From Avena insularis (taxonomy: Eukaryota > Streptophyta > Magnoliopsida > Poales > Poaceae): a stretch of DNA of 64,000 nucleotides. How positions within the stretch are numbered: position 1 is the stretch's first letter; the number at the start of each line of letters is the position of its first letter. The stretch spans positions 187,921,189 through 187,985,188 of the forward strand of contig CM042697.1 in the NCBI GenBank assembly GCA_023614405.1, read 5' to 3'. Of the stretch, positions 23,811 to 36,904 are shown piece by piece. The notes under the pieces were generated by a model, which saw only the letters and a program-made list of their open reading frames with translations, had not been told where the DNA came from and searched no databases. The translations under genes and the position numbers were made by a program.

Positions 23811-25582
23811 GTGAACCACATGAATGTGGAGGAGATCCTAGATGAGCCTGATCTTGTGATTGGTAAGTTTCCAATCAACACTCACCCTGCACTTATACTT
23901 TTTGATACTGGTGCATCGCATTCATTCATATCAAGGGCATTTGTGGATAAGTATAAGTTACCTACGGAGTCTCTGAAAGGGTCTATTAGAGTGAGTTCAC
24001 CTAGAGGGGATATGATAGCTAGCGCGGGATGTCGCGACTTAACTGTGAGGATTGGAGATCACAATTTCATTGCACATCTGGTAGTTTTGGAATCACAAGG
24101 TTTAAATGTAATTCTGGGCATGGATTGGATGTCTATGCATGGGGGACGCATAGATTGTGCACAGCAAGCAGTGTCGCTCAAGACCCCGGATGGTAAGAGG
24201 ATTAGGTTCAAGTTGGCCGTGCGACCAGGAAGGTGTAAGCTGAATTCTCTTAAGGGGGTTAGCATGGATACTGTGCCTGTGATTAAGGATTACCCCGACG
24301 TGTTTCCAGAAGAGCTGCCAGGGATGCCACCTGACAGGGATGTGGAGTTTCTCATCGATCTGATGCCGGGAACATTACCTATAGCAAAGAGACCATATAA
24401 GATGGATGTGGATGAGTTGAAGGAATTAAAGAAACAGCTAAAGGAGCAGTTGGACAAGGGATTCATTCAGCCTAGTTCATCGTCATGGGGTGCACCTGTT
24501 CTATTTATGGAGAAGAAAGACAACAACAAGAGATTAGTGGTGGATTATCGCTCGCTGAATGAAGTGACCATCAAGAACAAATACCCCTGCCGAACATAAA
24601 TGATTTGTTTGATCAACTGGAAGGAGCAAAGGTGTTTAGCAAAATTGATCTGCGATCGGGTTATTTCCAATTGAAGATCCGGGAGGAGGACATACCAAAA
24701 ACTGCTTTCACCTCTAGGTATGGTTTATATGAGTATACAGTTATTTCTTTTGGACTAACGAATGCTCTGGAATATTTCATGACCATGATGAACAAGGTAT
24801 TCATGGAGAACTTGGACAAGTTCGTGGTGGTGTTTATTGATGACATACTGAGATATTCGAAGGATGATGCTAAACATGAGAAACATCTGCGACTGATTAT
24901 GAAGAAGCTGAGGGACACAAACTATATGCCAAATTCAGTAAGTGTGAGTTCTGGCTTAACACTGTTGGATTTCTTGGACACGTGATGTCAGGAGAAGGAG
25001 TCGCTGTTGATCCAAGCAAGGTGACTGCAGTAACTGAGTGGGAAGCACCCAAGAATGTGGGTGATATTCGTAGCTTTTTGGGACTTGCTGGATATTACAG
25101 GAGGTTCATTGAAAATTTCTCCAAGATTGCTAAACCAATGACAGAACTTCTGAAGAAGGAGAGGAAGTTTGAGTGGACAGATGCATGTGAAGCCAGCTTT
25201 CAGGAACTGAAGCGTCGACTAGTGACCGCACTGCTCGTGGTTTACCCTCTTCGAAGGATTTCCAAGTGTACTGTGATGCTTCTCGGCAGGGACTTGGAAG
25301 TGTGCTGATGCAAGATGGGAGAGTGGTGTCATATGCCTCGCGACAACTTAAACACCATGAGAGGAATTATCCCACACATGACTTGGAATTAGCATCAGTT
25401 GTTCATGCGCTCAAAGTATGGAGGCACTACCTAATGGGAAAACACTGTGATGTGTACACCGACCACAAGAGCCTGAAATACATATTTACACATAAGAAAC
25501 TGAACATGAGGCAAAGGAGATGGTTGGAACTTATCAAGGATTATGATATGAATCTGCAATACCACCCAGAAAAGCCAATGTA
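23811..25582 (+). pseudogene. pol: B protease, reverse transcriptase and RNase H (frameshifted)
   Basis: Protease active site [15 protein letters not shown], later [10 protein letters not shown] shows [24 protein letters not shown] and [11 protein letters not shown]. Frame losses are seen near 24590 (one C short in a C-run), 24915, 25262 and 25571. In RNase [16 protein letters not shown] and [11 protein letters not shown] remain. Each lesion is a small indel, so the enzyme family is clear although no product can be made. Confidence 0.85.
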
Positions 25583-27201
25583 GTGGCAGATGCTCTGAGC
25601 CGGAAGGTCTATGCCAATGGATTGACTGTTGGGGAATTGCCCGAGGATTTGTGCAAGCAACTCAAGGACCTTAGACTGGAGGTAGTGTCAGAAGGATATT
25701 TGGCAGCAATGGAAGTCCAACCAACGCTACAGGACAGGATCAGGAAGGCTCAAGTAGGAGACAAGGAGATGGAAGAAATAAAGGAAAAGATGAAGGAGGA
25801 TCGAGCAAAAGAATTCCGCGAGGATGAGCAAGGAATCTTGTGGTATGGGGATCGTTTGCGCGTTCCCAACGATTCGGAGATAAGGAAGTTGATTCTGCAG
25901 GAAGCTCATGACTCGCCGTATTCCATACATCCGAGCAATACGAAGATGTATATGGACCTAAAGGACAAATTCTGGTGGAACAACATGAAGGGAGACATCG
26001 CCGAGCACATTGCCTTATGTGATGTATGTAGCCGAGTGAAGTCGGAACACCAGAAGCCAGCAGGACTGCTACAGCCATTGCCCGTGCCGGATTGGAAGTG
26101 GGATAGAGTGGGAATGGATTTTATCATAGGATTGCCCAGGACCAGGTCGGGATATGACTCCATTTGGGTAGTGGTCGACCATTTGACCAAGGTATCCCAC
26201 TTTATACTGGTGAAGACGACCTACACGAGTGCAAAGTTAGCCAAGATTTATATGGACAGAATTGTGTGCCTACATGGAGTTCCTAAGAGCATTGTATCTG
26301 ATAGAGGCACCCAATTTACATCACACTTTTGGCGCCAGTTGCACGAGTCATTGGGAACTAGGTTGGAGTTTAGCACAGCATTCGACCCCCAGACTGATGG
26401 ACAGACCGAGAGGGTAAATCAGATTTTGGAGGATATGCTAAGAGCTTGCGCTTTGGCTCATGGTTCTAGTTGGGATGAGAATTTGCCGTATGCTGAGTTT
26501 TCCTACAACACAGCTATCAAACCAGCATCAAGACATCGCCGTTCGAAGTTCTATATGGGAAATGGTGCCGGACACCATTGCTATGGGATGGAGTAGGAGA
26601 ACGTCAGCTGTTTGGACCTAATTTGATCAAGGACGCTGAGGAGAAGGTCGCCTTAATTAGGGACAGACTGAAGGTAGCACAATCAAGGCAGAAGAGCTAC
26701 GCTGACGCCAAGCGCAAGGAAGTGGTGTATGAGATAGGCGATAGAGCATACCTGAGAGTGTCGCCACTGCGTGGAATTAAGAGATTTGGAATCAAGGGTA
26801 AATTGGCACCTCGGTTTATTGGACCATATCGGGTCTTAGCACGCAAAGGAGAGGTTGCTTACCAGTTGGAGTTGCCATAGGCTCTGTCCGCTATCCACAA
26901 TGTGTTCCACGTGTCCCAGCTGAAGAAGTGCCATCCGGAGATGGTGGATACACCATTGAGAGACATTGTGCCACTAGAGGAGGTTCAGCTTGAGAATGAC
27001 TTGACTTATGAGGAGAAGCCGGTCAAGATACTGGAAACAGTGGAGAGGATTACCCGTACCAAGACGATCAGGTTTTGCAAGGTGCAATGGAGCCACCACA
27101 CCGAAGAGGAAGCCACTTGGGAGCGTGAGGATGACATCCGAGAGGACCACCCACACCTATTTGCTAGCCACGCCGAATCTCGGGGACGAGATTCATCTTA
27201 A
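25583..27201 (+). pseudogene. pol: B integrase with chromodomain-like tail (broken)
   Basis: Starts in the RNase H end (VADALSR), then [33 protein letters not shown] and FDPQTDGQTERVN (Asp where N1 has His). A frameshift near 26512 and a TAG at 26878-26880 precede IHNVFHVSQLKKCHPEM and the chromodomain-like DLTYEEKPVKILE..VQWSHHTEEEATWE. TAA at 27199 ends the frame, overlapping the start of the polypurine region. Confidence 0.87.
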
Positions 27202-27213
27202 GGGGGTTAGTCT
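27200..27213 (+). other. Polypurine tract (B)
   Basis: AAGGGGGTTAGTCT directly precedes the 3' LTR. Confidence 0.75.
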
Positions 27214-30198
27214 TATCACATCCCAAATTTTAGATTTGGTACTGCATAACATTCATGGCATTGCATCATGATCATCCATGCAAAATTTCGGTTTGAAAAG
27301 GTTTTGACAAAATAAACCACTTGCATTTGTGTTTTGACACCTACACATGAACACTTGGTTTTACCATTCTACTATGAAAAACATTATATTGTGGGTGTAT
27401 GGAAGGCACAGGTGCATAGAGGGTTCCTCCACAAACTCGTAGCACTTTGAATCGCCTCAATCGGAGCTTCTTAACAAAAGATATGGCAAACTGAATTTCT
27501 GCTTATTTCCTAGACAGTTCAGACAGTTTCTGTCAAAATTCAGATAAGCAATTCGTCTGAGAAAAAAAGAAAAAAAAGAAAAAGAATAAAAAAAGGGGGT
27601 AGCGCGGCAGCCAGCGGCCCAGCCACCAGCAGCCCGTGACGAGCTTGTCCGTCAGCTACGCTGCCGCCATGGGACCCACCTGTCAGCGTGTTCTTCCCCA
27701 ACACGAACTGCTCTCCGATTCTTGCGGGAATTCGTGTTGAATCCAAACGTCCCCGTGCGATTTTTGCCTACCATCTTAAAGCCCTAGCCCTCCTCTGCGA
27801 AACCCCCCAAACCTTGCCTCTCTATCACACGCCACGATGAGGAATTCTCGCCGAGTTCACCGCCGCCGAGCTCTAAGTTCACCCGCCGCCGCTCGGACCC
27901 GCCTCTCCCCTCTTCCCTCAGAGATCATTGCCGCGACGACGACGCTGGCGCTCAGCCGCCGCTGCCATCTCAAGCCGATCGCCGTCGCCACGAGGAGCTT
28001 CGCTGCCACTCCCCCGATGCCATTCTGCCCTTGACCGCCGCCGAGGACAGACACACCGCCACATTTACCTTGCCGCTGGCCACCGCCTCCGGTGAGCCTC
28101 CTCTCACACACACACGCCAAGACGATCCCGATCCAACGGTCCAGATGGACCGTGGAAAGGTCAGCACTGGCAGCTGACTAGTCAACCGCCACGTCAGTTC
28201 TCACATAGGCGCGGTCAACAGTCAACTTTGACTGTGTATTTCTAATTTGATTTAAATTGGGAGAAAATAGCTAAAACGTGTAAAATTCATATCTTTAGAT
28301 CTACTAGGCCAAAAATTGCAAATAAAAGATGTGTAGAATCAGTGTCTCGTGTAGAATATTGTTGTACAGTTGTTTTACACTTTTACAGCAAGGTTTTGTC
28401 CTGGTTAATTAAATGAGTTAATTCCCCTTTTGGAGTATTAAATTCATAGAATAAGTTCTGTAACTCCAAAAATTGCAAATAAGATAGCCCTGGAATCAGT
28501 AGAAAAAGGGGAATCTTATAGTGAATTAAAAAGTTAGGCTTACAGTATTGGAATTTGCAGAATCTATTTAAAGGCTTACTGTAGTATTTTAATTACCCAG
28601 GGCTTTATATAAATCCTTTTTGAGAAATTCCAACTGGTACTGATTCTATTATGAGTTTCCTACGCAGTGGAAATTTTCCAAGATTTTACAAACAGTATGT
28701 TAGCAGTGGCTAATTATTTAGTTTCTAGCTCTATTATTTGAGAATTATAAATTGCATGCTTTGTTTTCTTTGCACACAAAGTGATTTCCATGCATGCATA
28801 CAGTAGTTATACTGAATAAGATTATGTGATGCTACTATAGCGTTATTCAACTTGTCATGCATGCATCTTGCATCGTCTTTGTTTTCATATGATTGTGGAT
28901 GGTTTGTTTATGATTGCAATTGTATCATGTAGATTGTGACGAGTGCAACGTTTGCTCGTGTGTGGATTGTTCTTCCGACCGCTACAGCCAAGGCAAGTAG
29001 ATGCTACTTTGTTCATGATGTTGTCCTACTATTTTCAATGCATTGTCGTGTATTTTGTAGATGCATGTGCAGGATATTACTATCGCTATGATATGTCTTA
29101 TTATGTGCTAGGGCTTTCCTGTAGATGAACCACCGTTGGTAGATGTGCTTAGTCATGCTATGATGAACGAGGGCTGGGTTACATCACTGAAAGTTGTTTC
29201 TAAATGTGTTGGTTTGCGAAAACTAAAACAACTTAATCAATGAATCTCCTGGGTGTGATGGGATTGACAATTTTTGGTGGTATCATTGCGGAAAGGAACC
29301 TAGGTATCAAGAGAGAATGATTGGCTTCTTTATTTTATATCTTACGTGTACAACCATGTGCCAATAATGAAATGGGCGGTTGGCTGGACTCAGTAGGTTG
29401 TGGTAATCGAACCCACGTATCCAGAGATGTAGAATTTTGGTAGGTTGGACCAGTGCGTGTCGGGTTTGGGGAGCTACTTCCTGAACGATCTCTTCTTGGA
29501 CTTCTCCCTATCATCACCCAAAATGAGAGTGATGGTACGGGCTGGGCTGGCCAAGTCACATGTGTAAAGTGTACTAACCCCTGCAGGGTTTATAATCTAA
29601 TCGATTATCCATGTCCCCGGTTATGGACATCTGAGTTGCTTGATATTGATTCCATGACATGTTTCTCGCTCATTCTAATTTCATAATTGTTTTAATGTTG
29701 TTGGGTTAACTTAATTGGGATCTTTTGAAAGAAAATCAAAAACTATTTATGAAAGTAGGACAAAGGTATTTGCAAATGCAAGCTAGCCACAACTCCACTT
29801 GCCAAATATGCATATAGATGTTAGCACTATTGTCTCCTTTAATAGCTCTACTTGCCATACATTCCATGTATTGACCGTTCGGGGCTGCTATGTTTCATGT
29901 TGCAGGATATTCCGATTCTGAGTAATCGATTTAGGCCATGGTACTCCACTCGGCACTTGGTCACTTGTGGGCAATTTGAAGAATGGAGGATTTACTATAT
30001 TTATGTTGCTACTTGAGTTATTTGAGCTAGCCTTGAGATAAGCTTTATTTGTAATAATGATACTCTGGATCTTTGTTATTTATGATGCACGGATATTTTG
30101 CTATGTTATTCATCTTATTCTATTGTGGGCCAATGAACCGATCCAGGGATTGGCATGTCACATAGAAGCTATGGTCTTTTCATAACCGTAGTGTTACA
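27214..30198 (+). repeat. B 3' LTR
   Basis: 2985 bp. The first bases read TATCACATCC, a G-to-A change of the TG terminus. It ends ..GTGTTACA at the AGCTC target copy. It is about 150 bp shorter than the 5' LTR, mostly through losses in the GC-rich part (27600-28080). The donor (GTGAGC at 28092), exon-like block and GCAAGT are retained. Confidence 0.92.
28933..28992 (+). other. Exon-like Cys-rich block in B 3' LTR
   Basis: 60 bp with the same boundaries and phase as 19743-19802; the single difference in the block (GAT to GAC) is synonymous in the proposed frame. Confidence 0.5.
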
Positions 30199-30359
30199 AG
30201 CTCCGTCTTTGCCTCGTTTTCGTATCAAAACCTTCCTTATGCTTTGAAACTTCATAATATATAACCCCCCCGGATCCCCCGAGGTTCGTGCATCGTGTTC
30301 TCATCGTGTTTTCGTTTCCATCTGTTTCTGTTAGGAAATCTTCTCAAGTTTAGAGCACC

Positions 30360-30776
30360 ATGGTCTCCGCCAACGACAAAGGCAAGAAGCCCGAGGAAGA
30401 TGATCCTCAAAATCCCATGGAGGAGTAGATTTTGGTAGGGGATGAAGAAGACATGGAGGAAAAAGAGCATCTGGACACCCGCGCTACCGTCGCAAGCATT
30501 GGATTTGTGGCAAAACCTACCAAGCTTAGGAGGACAACATGGATGTCTATAGGTGGGAGAACTCCGCGTCATATCCTCGCTCCACGGACACTTCCTCCTC
30601 GTACCACTCATTATAACCATGCAGGGAAGGAGCATACTAAGAAGGAAGAGTGGGGAAAGAATAGAAAGGACTGGAATTCCCGGCCCGATATGATCATAAA
30701 CCGCATTGAGCAGAATTCGGAGTTGATTCGTACTCTGACCTTTGAGATTGAGGATTTGAAGAAACTCATTGAATAA
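30360..30776 (+). pseudogene. Element A second ORF, unknown function
   Basis: After B, element A resumes at 30204. An ATG at 30360 opens a frame with TAG at 30426-30428 and then runs to TAA at 30774. The product is charged: MVSANDKGKKPEEDD.., a central Arg/Thr/Pro-rich part and a C-terminal helix-like IEQNSELIRTLTFEIEDLKKLIE. No RT or integrase motif. It lies where Athila derivatives carry a leftover ORF; the function is not known. The 156 bp before it are non-coding and start with the right target copy AGCTC. Confidence 0.5.
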
Positions 30777-32671
30777 CTTATCAAGAGAACATCACCATCA
30801 CCGAAGGAGTAATTCGTCATCAGGTTTGGCATCCCCTTGGCTTGTTCCAAGCTTGGGGGGAGTGCCGCAGTATCACCATCATTATCTTTTATCTTTTACC
30901 TTTTTAGTGGATTCATGTCTTTGGTAGAGAGGTTATCTTATAGTTTGGTTTGCATGTGGAAGTATCTCTCCTTTAGTTGGTTATCTATGTATCCCTTGGT
31001 GTGAGTACCTGTATGGAATATTAATGAGAAGTTTCATCTTTTACTTTTTGCACTTCTTATTTTAGTTTGCAATCTCTATTATATGATGGATCTTGTTGAT
31101 CAGTATTGGCATCACTTTGGGAGCATCATGTGGATCTAAATTGGTTTTGGCAAACCGAGTTCTGGTCAGTAGCAATACTTTTTGAGGTTTAAAAAAGAGA
31201 GAAAGCTTACAGGTATTTTGTATCAATTATTTTCTTTCTTGTTGGATCATAAGCTTAGTATTCTTTATTTAAGATCTTTTGTGTCTTCAAGGAATATTGC
31301 ATGTTTGGCTTTATCACTTGTAGGTTTTCTTGTTTCTTTCAACTCTTTTGCTTGCTACTCAGCCTTGCTAGTCAAAAACCTGTTTTGAGAAGGCATACTT
31401 CTCATGTTTCCAATCCCTTTGAACCAAAACCTGTGCCATTTGTGTCCACCATATCTACCTATTAGCATTTTTTCTATTCCAAGCAAATTCTCAAGCTTCA
31501 TCTATCTTTCGAATTAAAAAGTATTTTGTTATCTGAAAACTAGTTAGTAAAGCTCTCACGAACTTGATGGCACACCTTATTTCCCTTGCCCCCAATAGAC
31601 TTGAACCATTATGTCATCGTAGTTGTATATGCTTGCATCTATACGTTGGAATTAGCAGAACCGTGCTGTCACGGGGAATGCTTTCAACATTGCACCTTTA
31701 CGTTGTACATAGTTGATATCATGCTCTTTTCTTTGCGAATGTCGACGGTGTGAAATAAAGAGGGAACTTGTAAGTCCATGGGCTGATGTATGTGTGTTAG
31801 AGAAACGCTTGGGCCGCTAGCCTAAGCCATGCCTAATCATGGTGGAAACTTGTAGCATCACCATAGTGAGCATTCTATGAAGCATCCTCAATAAAAAGCT
31901 ATGCACATAGTAAATAAAAAGATCGCTGAGATGCTCATTGTCTGCTTGCCTTGTCATTTTGGTTATGGTATAGCTCCTGTACCATGTGTAAGGGGTACCC
32001 CGTTGGTGGTTGTCTATGATACACATGTACTTACAATGACAAGAACTTACCGGTAACCAACGTTGAGTAGCATGAGGAGCGGCCCTCGTACTCAAGGGAC
32101 ATGAGATTGCCAACTTATATTTTGTCAAGCATATACTCCATCTTTGTGCACTTTAACCATAATCATCTCAAGATGCCTATGATAGGGGGTAGTGAGGGCT
32201 CAAAGCTAGTAAGTACCATAATCTTTTAGAAGCTCTTTATGACTTGAAATCCCTGCTACCCTCTATGAAGGGACCTTTCTCCTATTTTCTAAGTTGAGTC
32301 AGTAAACCTACTTCCTCTGTATCTCCAGCAAGAATTTGAGTTGTTGTGATGCAAGTATTCATATGGTGATTTATTCAATCATGTTCTTTATCTTCCTTGT
32401 TTGCACAAAATCTTATCTATTGAGTATTACTTTGAAAGCCTTCACTTGTGAAAAAACTTTTTGAGCAAAGAGTGCTCCTGTTGTAAACCTTCTACAAAAA
32501 ACTTTTTGTGAAACTGTTTGCCAGGTGTTTTCTGACCAAGAACAAGTTTGCCAATTCCAATTATGATTTATCTTTATGCATATCTATTGTAACTGTTGTA
32601 CTTGGTTGCAAGCTAAGTTATATAATGGTGAGTTGCTTTCTTCTACGTGTTGTGTAATGGTAAGTGTGATG
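30777..32671 (+). other. Element A 3' non-coding internal DNA
   Basis: About 1.9 kb of AT-rich DNA with no supported gene; short frames (31182-31388 and others) lack motifs. A purine run CTTGGGGGGAGTGCC near 30852-30866 looks like an internal polypurine-like tract. No LTR start is found. The DNA is broken off at the (TTG)n tract at 32672. Confidence 0.5.
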
Positions 32672-32695
32672 GTTGTTGTTGTTGTTGTTGTTGTT
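32672..32695. repeat. (TTG)n microsatellite at the A/C junction
   Basis: Eight TTG-type units. On the - strand they encode the poly-Asn tract of element C gag. To the left, similarity to gag ends at once, so the breakpoint lies in or next to this tract. Confidence 0.6.
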
Positions 32696-32818
32696 TTGAT
32701 TCTGATTCTCCATAAACTGGGTCATCGTTTGCATCAACCGAGTCTGGGCTGTCATCAACTGCTGCATCTCATTGCCATTGTTGTTGTTATTGTTGGAATT
32801 GGTATGACGGGGAGGCAT
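32672..32818 (-). pseudogene. gag: Element C gag N-terminal fragment
   Basis: ATG at 32818, directly after ACCACAG, starts MPPRHTNSN; then EMQQLMTAQTRLMQTMTQFMENQNQ and a poly-Asn run where it is cut. It matches the start of D gag (MPPRRANPN..EMQQLMTAQAQLMQ). No core, zinc knuckle or pol remains. The 235 bp between this gene and the extra ORF (32819-33053) are non-coding spacer. Confidence 0.75.
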
Positions 32819-33053
32819 CTGTGGTTTCAATAAGGATAAGAAAGGATAAATATCCCATAGATACTAACATGCACAATACAATACAATACATAGCAACAAT
32901 CACAATAAGCAAGCACAATAACTTAGAGTGTAAAAAACACGAACAACAGTTTTCTAAAGCAAACACACTAGCATAGTCATCCACATGTTGGATGATCAAT
33001 GCGACTCGATGAAATAAAACTTAATAAATGGATAGATAATCAAGTAATCAACT

Positions 33054-33703
33054 TTACTCCTCCATCTCGACTTCCTCATCCACTAGAGTAAGTCCTGCTG
33101 CTTTGATTCCTGCCTTGTACTTCTCGATGCTGGTGGTCAAAGCATCGACCTTCGCCTGAAGCTCTCTCTTCTGCGAACGCAGCCTCTTAATCACCTCCTC
33201 CTGTGTCTCTAGATCAAGATCCTTGAGCTCCATCTCGGCCTTCATCTCAGTGATCTTCTTGTTCCTATCCTGCAGTCTCTTCTCTTGGTTCTTAAACCTC
33301 TTGTCTTGCTTCTCGAACCTAGACTCCATCTCTTTGATGCTCTCCTCCTTCTCCTCGAAGGCCTTGTCCTTCTCCCTCAACTGGACGCGTAACTCGTCAT
33401 TGCTAAGAATGACGTTGGTCCTATCAGTATCAAGGTGTCTAAGAAGGCTGTGTAGGTCCTGAAGATAGAGATGAACTGGCTCAATAGTCTCCCTAGTGGC
33501 CTCGTCATACACTATAGCCTCTCCCTCCTCTTCGCGTCTCCCAAATGGGTGGAAGTAGAGACCCCTCAGCTCGGTGGAGTGACGTCCAAGCAGCTCCTGC
33601 ATGGCGACGTCGAGTCCCTTCTCCTTGTCGTCATGGAGTATCTTGAATGCGATCTCCTTGGTGGGTGGCTCTGACTGGCGTCCTAGCTGCGAGACTCTAA
33701 ATC
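33054..33703 (-). pseudogene. Element C second extra ORF, C-terminal part (split by D)
   Basis: Open from the D insertion edge to the stop at 33054. Contains QELLGRHSTELRGLYFHPFGRREEEGEAI, then a charged coiled coil (EKDKAFEEKEESIKEMESRFEKQDKRFKNQEKRLQ in part) and an acidic end VDEEVEMEE. The N-terminal part is at 60081-60233. Allowing for one target copy, the two parts continue in the same frame, so D inserted into an ORF that was still open. Any start inside the adjacent LTR is spurious. Confidence 0.7.
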
Positions 33704-36700
33704 TGTAAGATCCCACCTTTATAAAGGTAAAGATCCTTGTGATTGCTATGCTAGTCCCTGGATCAATTGCTAGCATCCACAATTTAAGATGAAGTACACA
33801 GAAACAAAGGTCATTATTACATCGTCATTCTAGAGATAACATAGTCTTTTACAACTCCATAGGCATAGGATAGTACAAGAGCTTAACTTAACAATATAAA
33901 TAAAAGTCTTCATCTTCATGTGCCACAGGCAAGCATGTTGAGTGTAGACTCATAACCCCTAATCATCATCAGAGTAACCTGCAACATCACAAGTTACAGC
34001 CACAGTGGGTCAATACATTGGAATAGTATTTGGCAAGTGATACCTTAGTAGAATATTAGCATCTACTTACTACATGAATTTGGCTAAGTGTAGCTTAGGA
34101 TTGCTTTGCTCAAAATAGGTTTTACCTATCAGTTGAAAACACTAAGTTTTTGTTTGGCAAAAACTCCCAAGGAACCACCAATAGAAATTGGTGAACCTTC
34201 ACCCTTGTTTAACCACAATTTTTAACTTAGAAAATTGGGATGAGTATATTCTTGATAGCTTCCATGTCTTGATGCTCAAGTTGTCCATTACCGGGGACAC
34301 GACTAAGTACTTAGTTTCTTCCTTCTGCAAAGGTGGCGCACTTTCCCCACAAGACTTGATTTTCACCAAGACAGGACCTTTCAGAAGCCTTCCCTTAGAC
34401 CAAATGGACGCATTCCAACCTATCATCCACTACCACCAACTGTCCAAATGGCTAAGTTATTGCAACCTATATGATCCAGGCAGAGCCCATAATGCCATGT
34501 GGCTGCACTAGAAGCTTCTTAACATTTGGCATCTTAAATCCCTTTGTTCCTGGGTGGCAATCCACAAGTGATATACACAAGGTAAACCATAGAAATGGGC
34601 CTTGTGTAACCACTGAACCAAAAACCACCAAGCAATTACCATTCCACCCAGGTGTTTCATTCACTTAGTTGTTTTATTAAGCAAAAATATAAGTCAAAGA
34701 CTTATCAATATTTTTCCATAGCATGCATATGATGCACCCTTGGTTGCTACTATCTAGGCTAATCATGGCAATAGCAAGTATCTTAACTTAGAGAAAATTC
34801 TAACAATTCTACAACTACTAGGATTTCCCAAGCATAGCATATAGATACTTAGCAAAAATGTTCATGCAAGCCCTATACATAATATTTCTAATGCATAGTA
34901 AAAATATTGGGACAAAAATATGAAGCACCACTTTCCTTGGTAGTTGGGGGAGTAACAACAATCCTCACAATCACAATCACCACTAGCACCAAAATCTACA
35001 CATAAAATGATAGCACCAAATTCACATATCAAAATAAACAAGCAAAAACATATGAATGCATGCAAATGCCATGTGATGATTTTTCCAATTCAAACAAGAC
35101 AAGTGAAACAATACTGAACACTAAACTAAACATTTATGCACTAGTTAAACTTAATTTGATCTTTAAAACATTTTTCAAATAATCTTTATACTCAAAATAG
35201 GCCTACAAATGTCTCTACAAAAATAACCAATTTTACAGAAGCAATTTATTAAACAAAGTGAATGGTTGGATAGAATTCTTTCTCCCGATTCCAATGATAT
35301 AAAATTTGGAAAATTTGAACATGTGGATCAAAAGTTATGAATTTTGCAAGTTTGAACATCTAATAGATCTAAATTCAGATTTTAAATCAAAACTCTAGCC
35401 ACGCGGCGCTTCCTGATTGGACGGTACCGCTTCGCACTAGATCACGCTCGTGCACCGTCAGATCTAAATAAGATCCAGTGCCTCAGATCTTCCCGTACCT
35501 CCTCGCTTAAGTTGTCTATTCCTACGCACCCGATCTAGATCTAACGGCCTAAATCAAACGAACCAAAAACTAGCGGCGCTATGACGGTGGCTGGCGGCGG
35601 CGCAGTCAGACGGTGATGCTGCCGACGATGCAGGAAGCGAGAAGGGTAGTGGGGTAGCTCACCGAGTTCGCGTGACGACGCTGATGCTCAAGGTGGTCTT
35701 CGTTGGCAGAGGGGCGCTCGGGAACGTCAGGGATTCCTGGCTGGAGTTCACGAAGGCGTCGGGCACGTCTACTCGTCGTTGTTGGCGAGGGTACAGATCA
35801 TGCCAGGGCAAAAGAAGATGTGCGTCAGATGCGCGAGGTGATGCTGGTCATGCGAGTATCAACGAGAGGGCAAGGTGTGGTCAGAACTAACTAGGAAATC
35901 TCGCCGGAGTTGATGGTTTCGTCGGACACACGCAGTCGTCGACGTTGACGAGGCTCTAGATGGTCCTAGCATGCACCAGAGGTGTTAGGAGATGCGCAAG
36001 GTTGCAGCGACCATACTGGCAAGATTAGAAGGCAAGGGGCGGGGAGAGCTCACTGGAATTCACCATCGTAAGTCGTCGATACTGTGGCGGGGTTCTGCGA
36101 AATATGGACAGCCTGGTGGCGGAGCGAGCGAGTGGAGTGAGGGGAAATGTGCAGGGCAGGGAGGGGGTTTTGTAGCCGGAGCAGGGGCGGCATTCACGCG
36201 GCGAATCCATGGAAATTAAGCCGAGTTAATTCGCGGCGTCACTGGGGCGAGGTAACGGCGAAGTGGGTCAGATGCGTGGTGATTGGGGACGATGATGACG
36301 GGGCAGGTGGGTCCCAGTGGTCAGCGAGGGGGTGTGCATGGCCGCGGTGAGAAACAAAGAGAGAGGGGAAAACCGGGTGGGCTGGCTAATGGGCCGCCTC
36401 TGTTGTTGGGCTCAATTGCTGGCGCCTGCCTTTTTCCATTGCTTTTATCCTTTTCTTTTTCTGTTTTGATTTTCTGGATTCATTTTCAAAATGATTTTCA
36501 AATGAACTTGAATTCAAATTTTCTCTGAATCTTTATAGGATGAATCATGCACTTATTTGAGCATTAAACATTGTTGTTCACTCAAATTTATATTGGCCCA
36601 TTGGAATTTAAAATAAACAATGCCTTTTTCATTTATTTAATATAGACATATGAATGGTTTTAAATTCATATTTTGTTTAAAAAAAACTTTGTCCAAGCTT

Positions 36701-36904
36701 TGGAAAATATCAATCAATCTTATGATCAATTCTTTTAAGGTCAAGACAAATATTCTCATATTAGAGAGTAGCATTAAGGCTATTGCCTTGCTTACATAAA
36801 ATAATAGATCACAAAGTTTCTGTTTTTGAAGAAATGAACCTAAAATGATTATGAATGCATCAATGATATGCAAACTTTGAAATCATGATTTTGAGGATGT
36901 TACA
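33704..36904 (-). repeat. D 3' LTR
   Basis: 3201 bp. GC-rich first part (36350-35400 on the - strand), then AT-rich. A donor-like CG|GTGAGC has its GT at 35662-35661 and the exon-like block is 34995-34936, giving a putative 667-bp intron. It retains about 180 bp (about 36366-36545) that the 5' LTR lacks. Short frames here are not supported as genes. Confidence 0.88.
34936..34995 (-). other. Exon-like Cys-rich block in D 3' LTR
   Basis: 60 bp, preceded by ATGTGTAG and followed by AAG|GAAAGT (the 5' copy has GCAAGT, so this donor is mutated). Phase-1 reading: FGASGDCDCEDCCYSPNYQ. One difference from the 5' copy inside the block (TGT/TGC) is synonymous. Confidence 0.45.

Larger units (their letters stand above)
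17872..30198 (+). mobile_element. Element B: Ty3/gypsy Del/Tekay-type chromovirus nested in A
   Basis: Perfect 5-bp target duplication AGCTC at 17867-17871 and 30199-30203. The 5' LTR starts TGTCACATCC and ends ..GTGTTACA. Internal order: primer site, extra ORF, gag, protease, RT, RNase H, integrase, polypurine tract. The coding part has at least four in-frame stops and six frameshifts. LTR sequence is clearly different from N1, so it is a separate family of the same clade. Confidence 0.92.
519..32671 (+). mobile_element. Element A: Athila-like non-autonomous Ty3/gypsy retrotransposon, interrupted and 3'-truncated
   Basis: Own sequence is 519-3653, 15630-17871 and 30204 to about 32671; the rest is inserted DNA (N1, B, and a solo LTR in the 5' LTR). 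It has a 5' LTR, a tRNA-Asp primer site, a gag-protease reading frame with an Athila-type retropepsin, a long non-coding tract and a small second ORF. No RT, RNase H or integrase motif is seen, so it must have relied on an autonomous partner. Layout and protein ends recall Triticeae Sabrina-like elements, but the family name is from memory and tentative. No 3' LTR starting TGATACATCC is found before element C. Confidence 0.7.

Noticed and set aside
33054..33782. A single complete ORF with its start at 33782
   Set aside because: The start lies in the D LTR; the real gene is split by D and begins at 60233.
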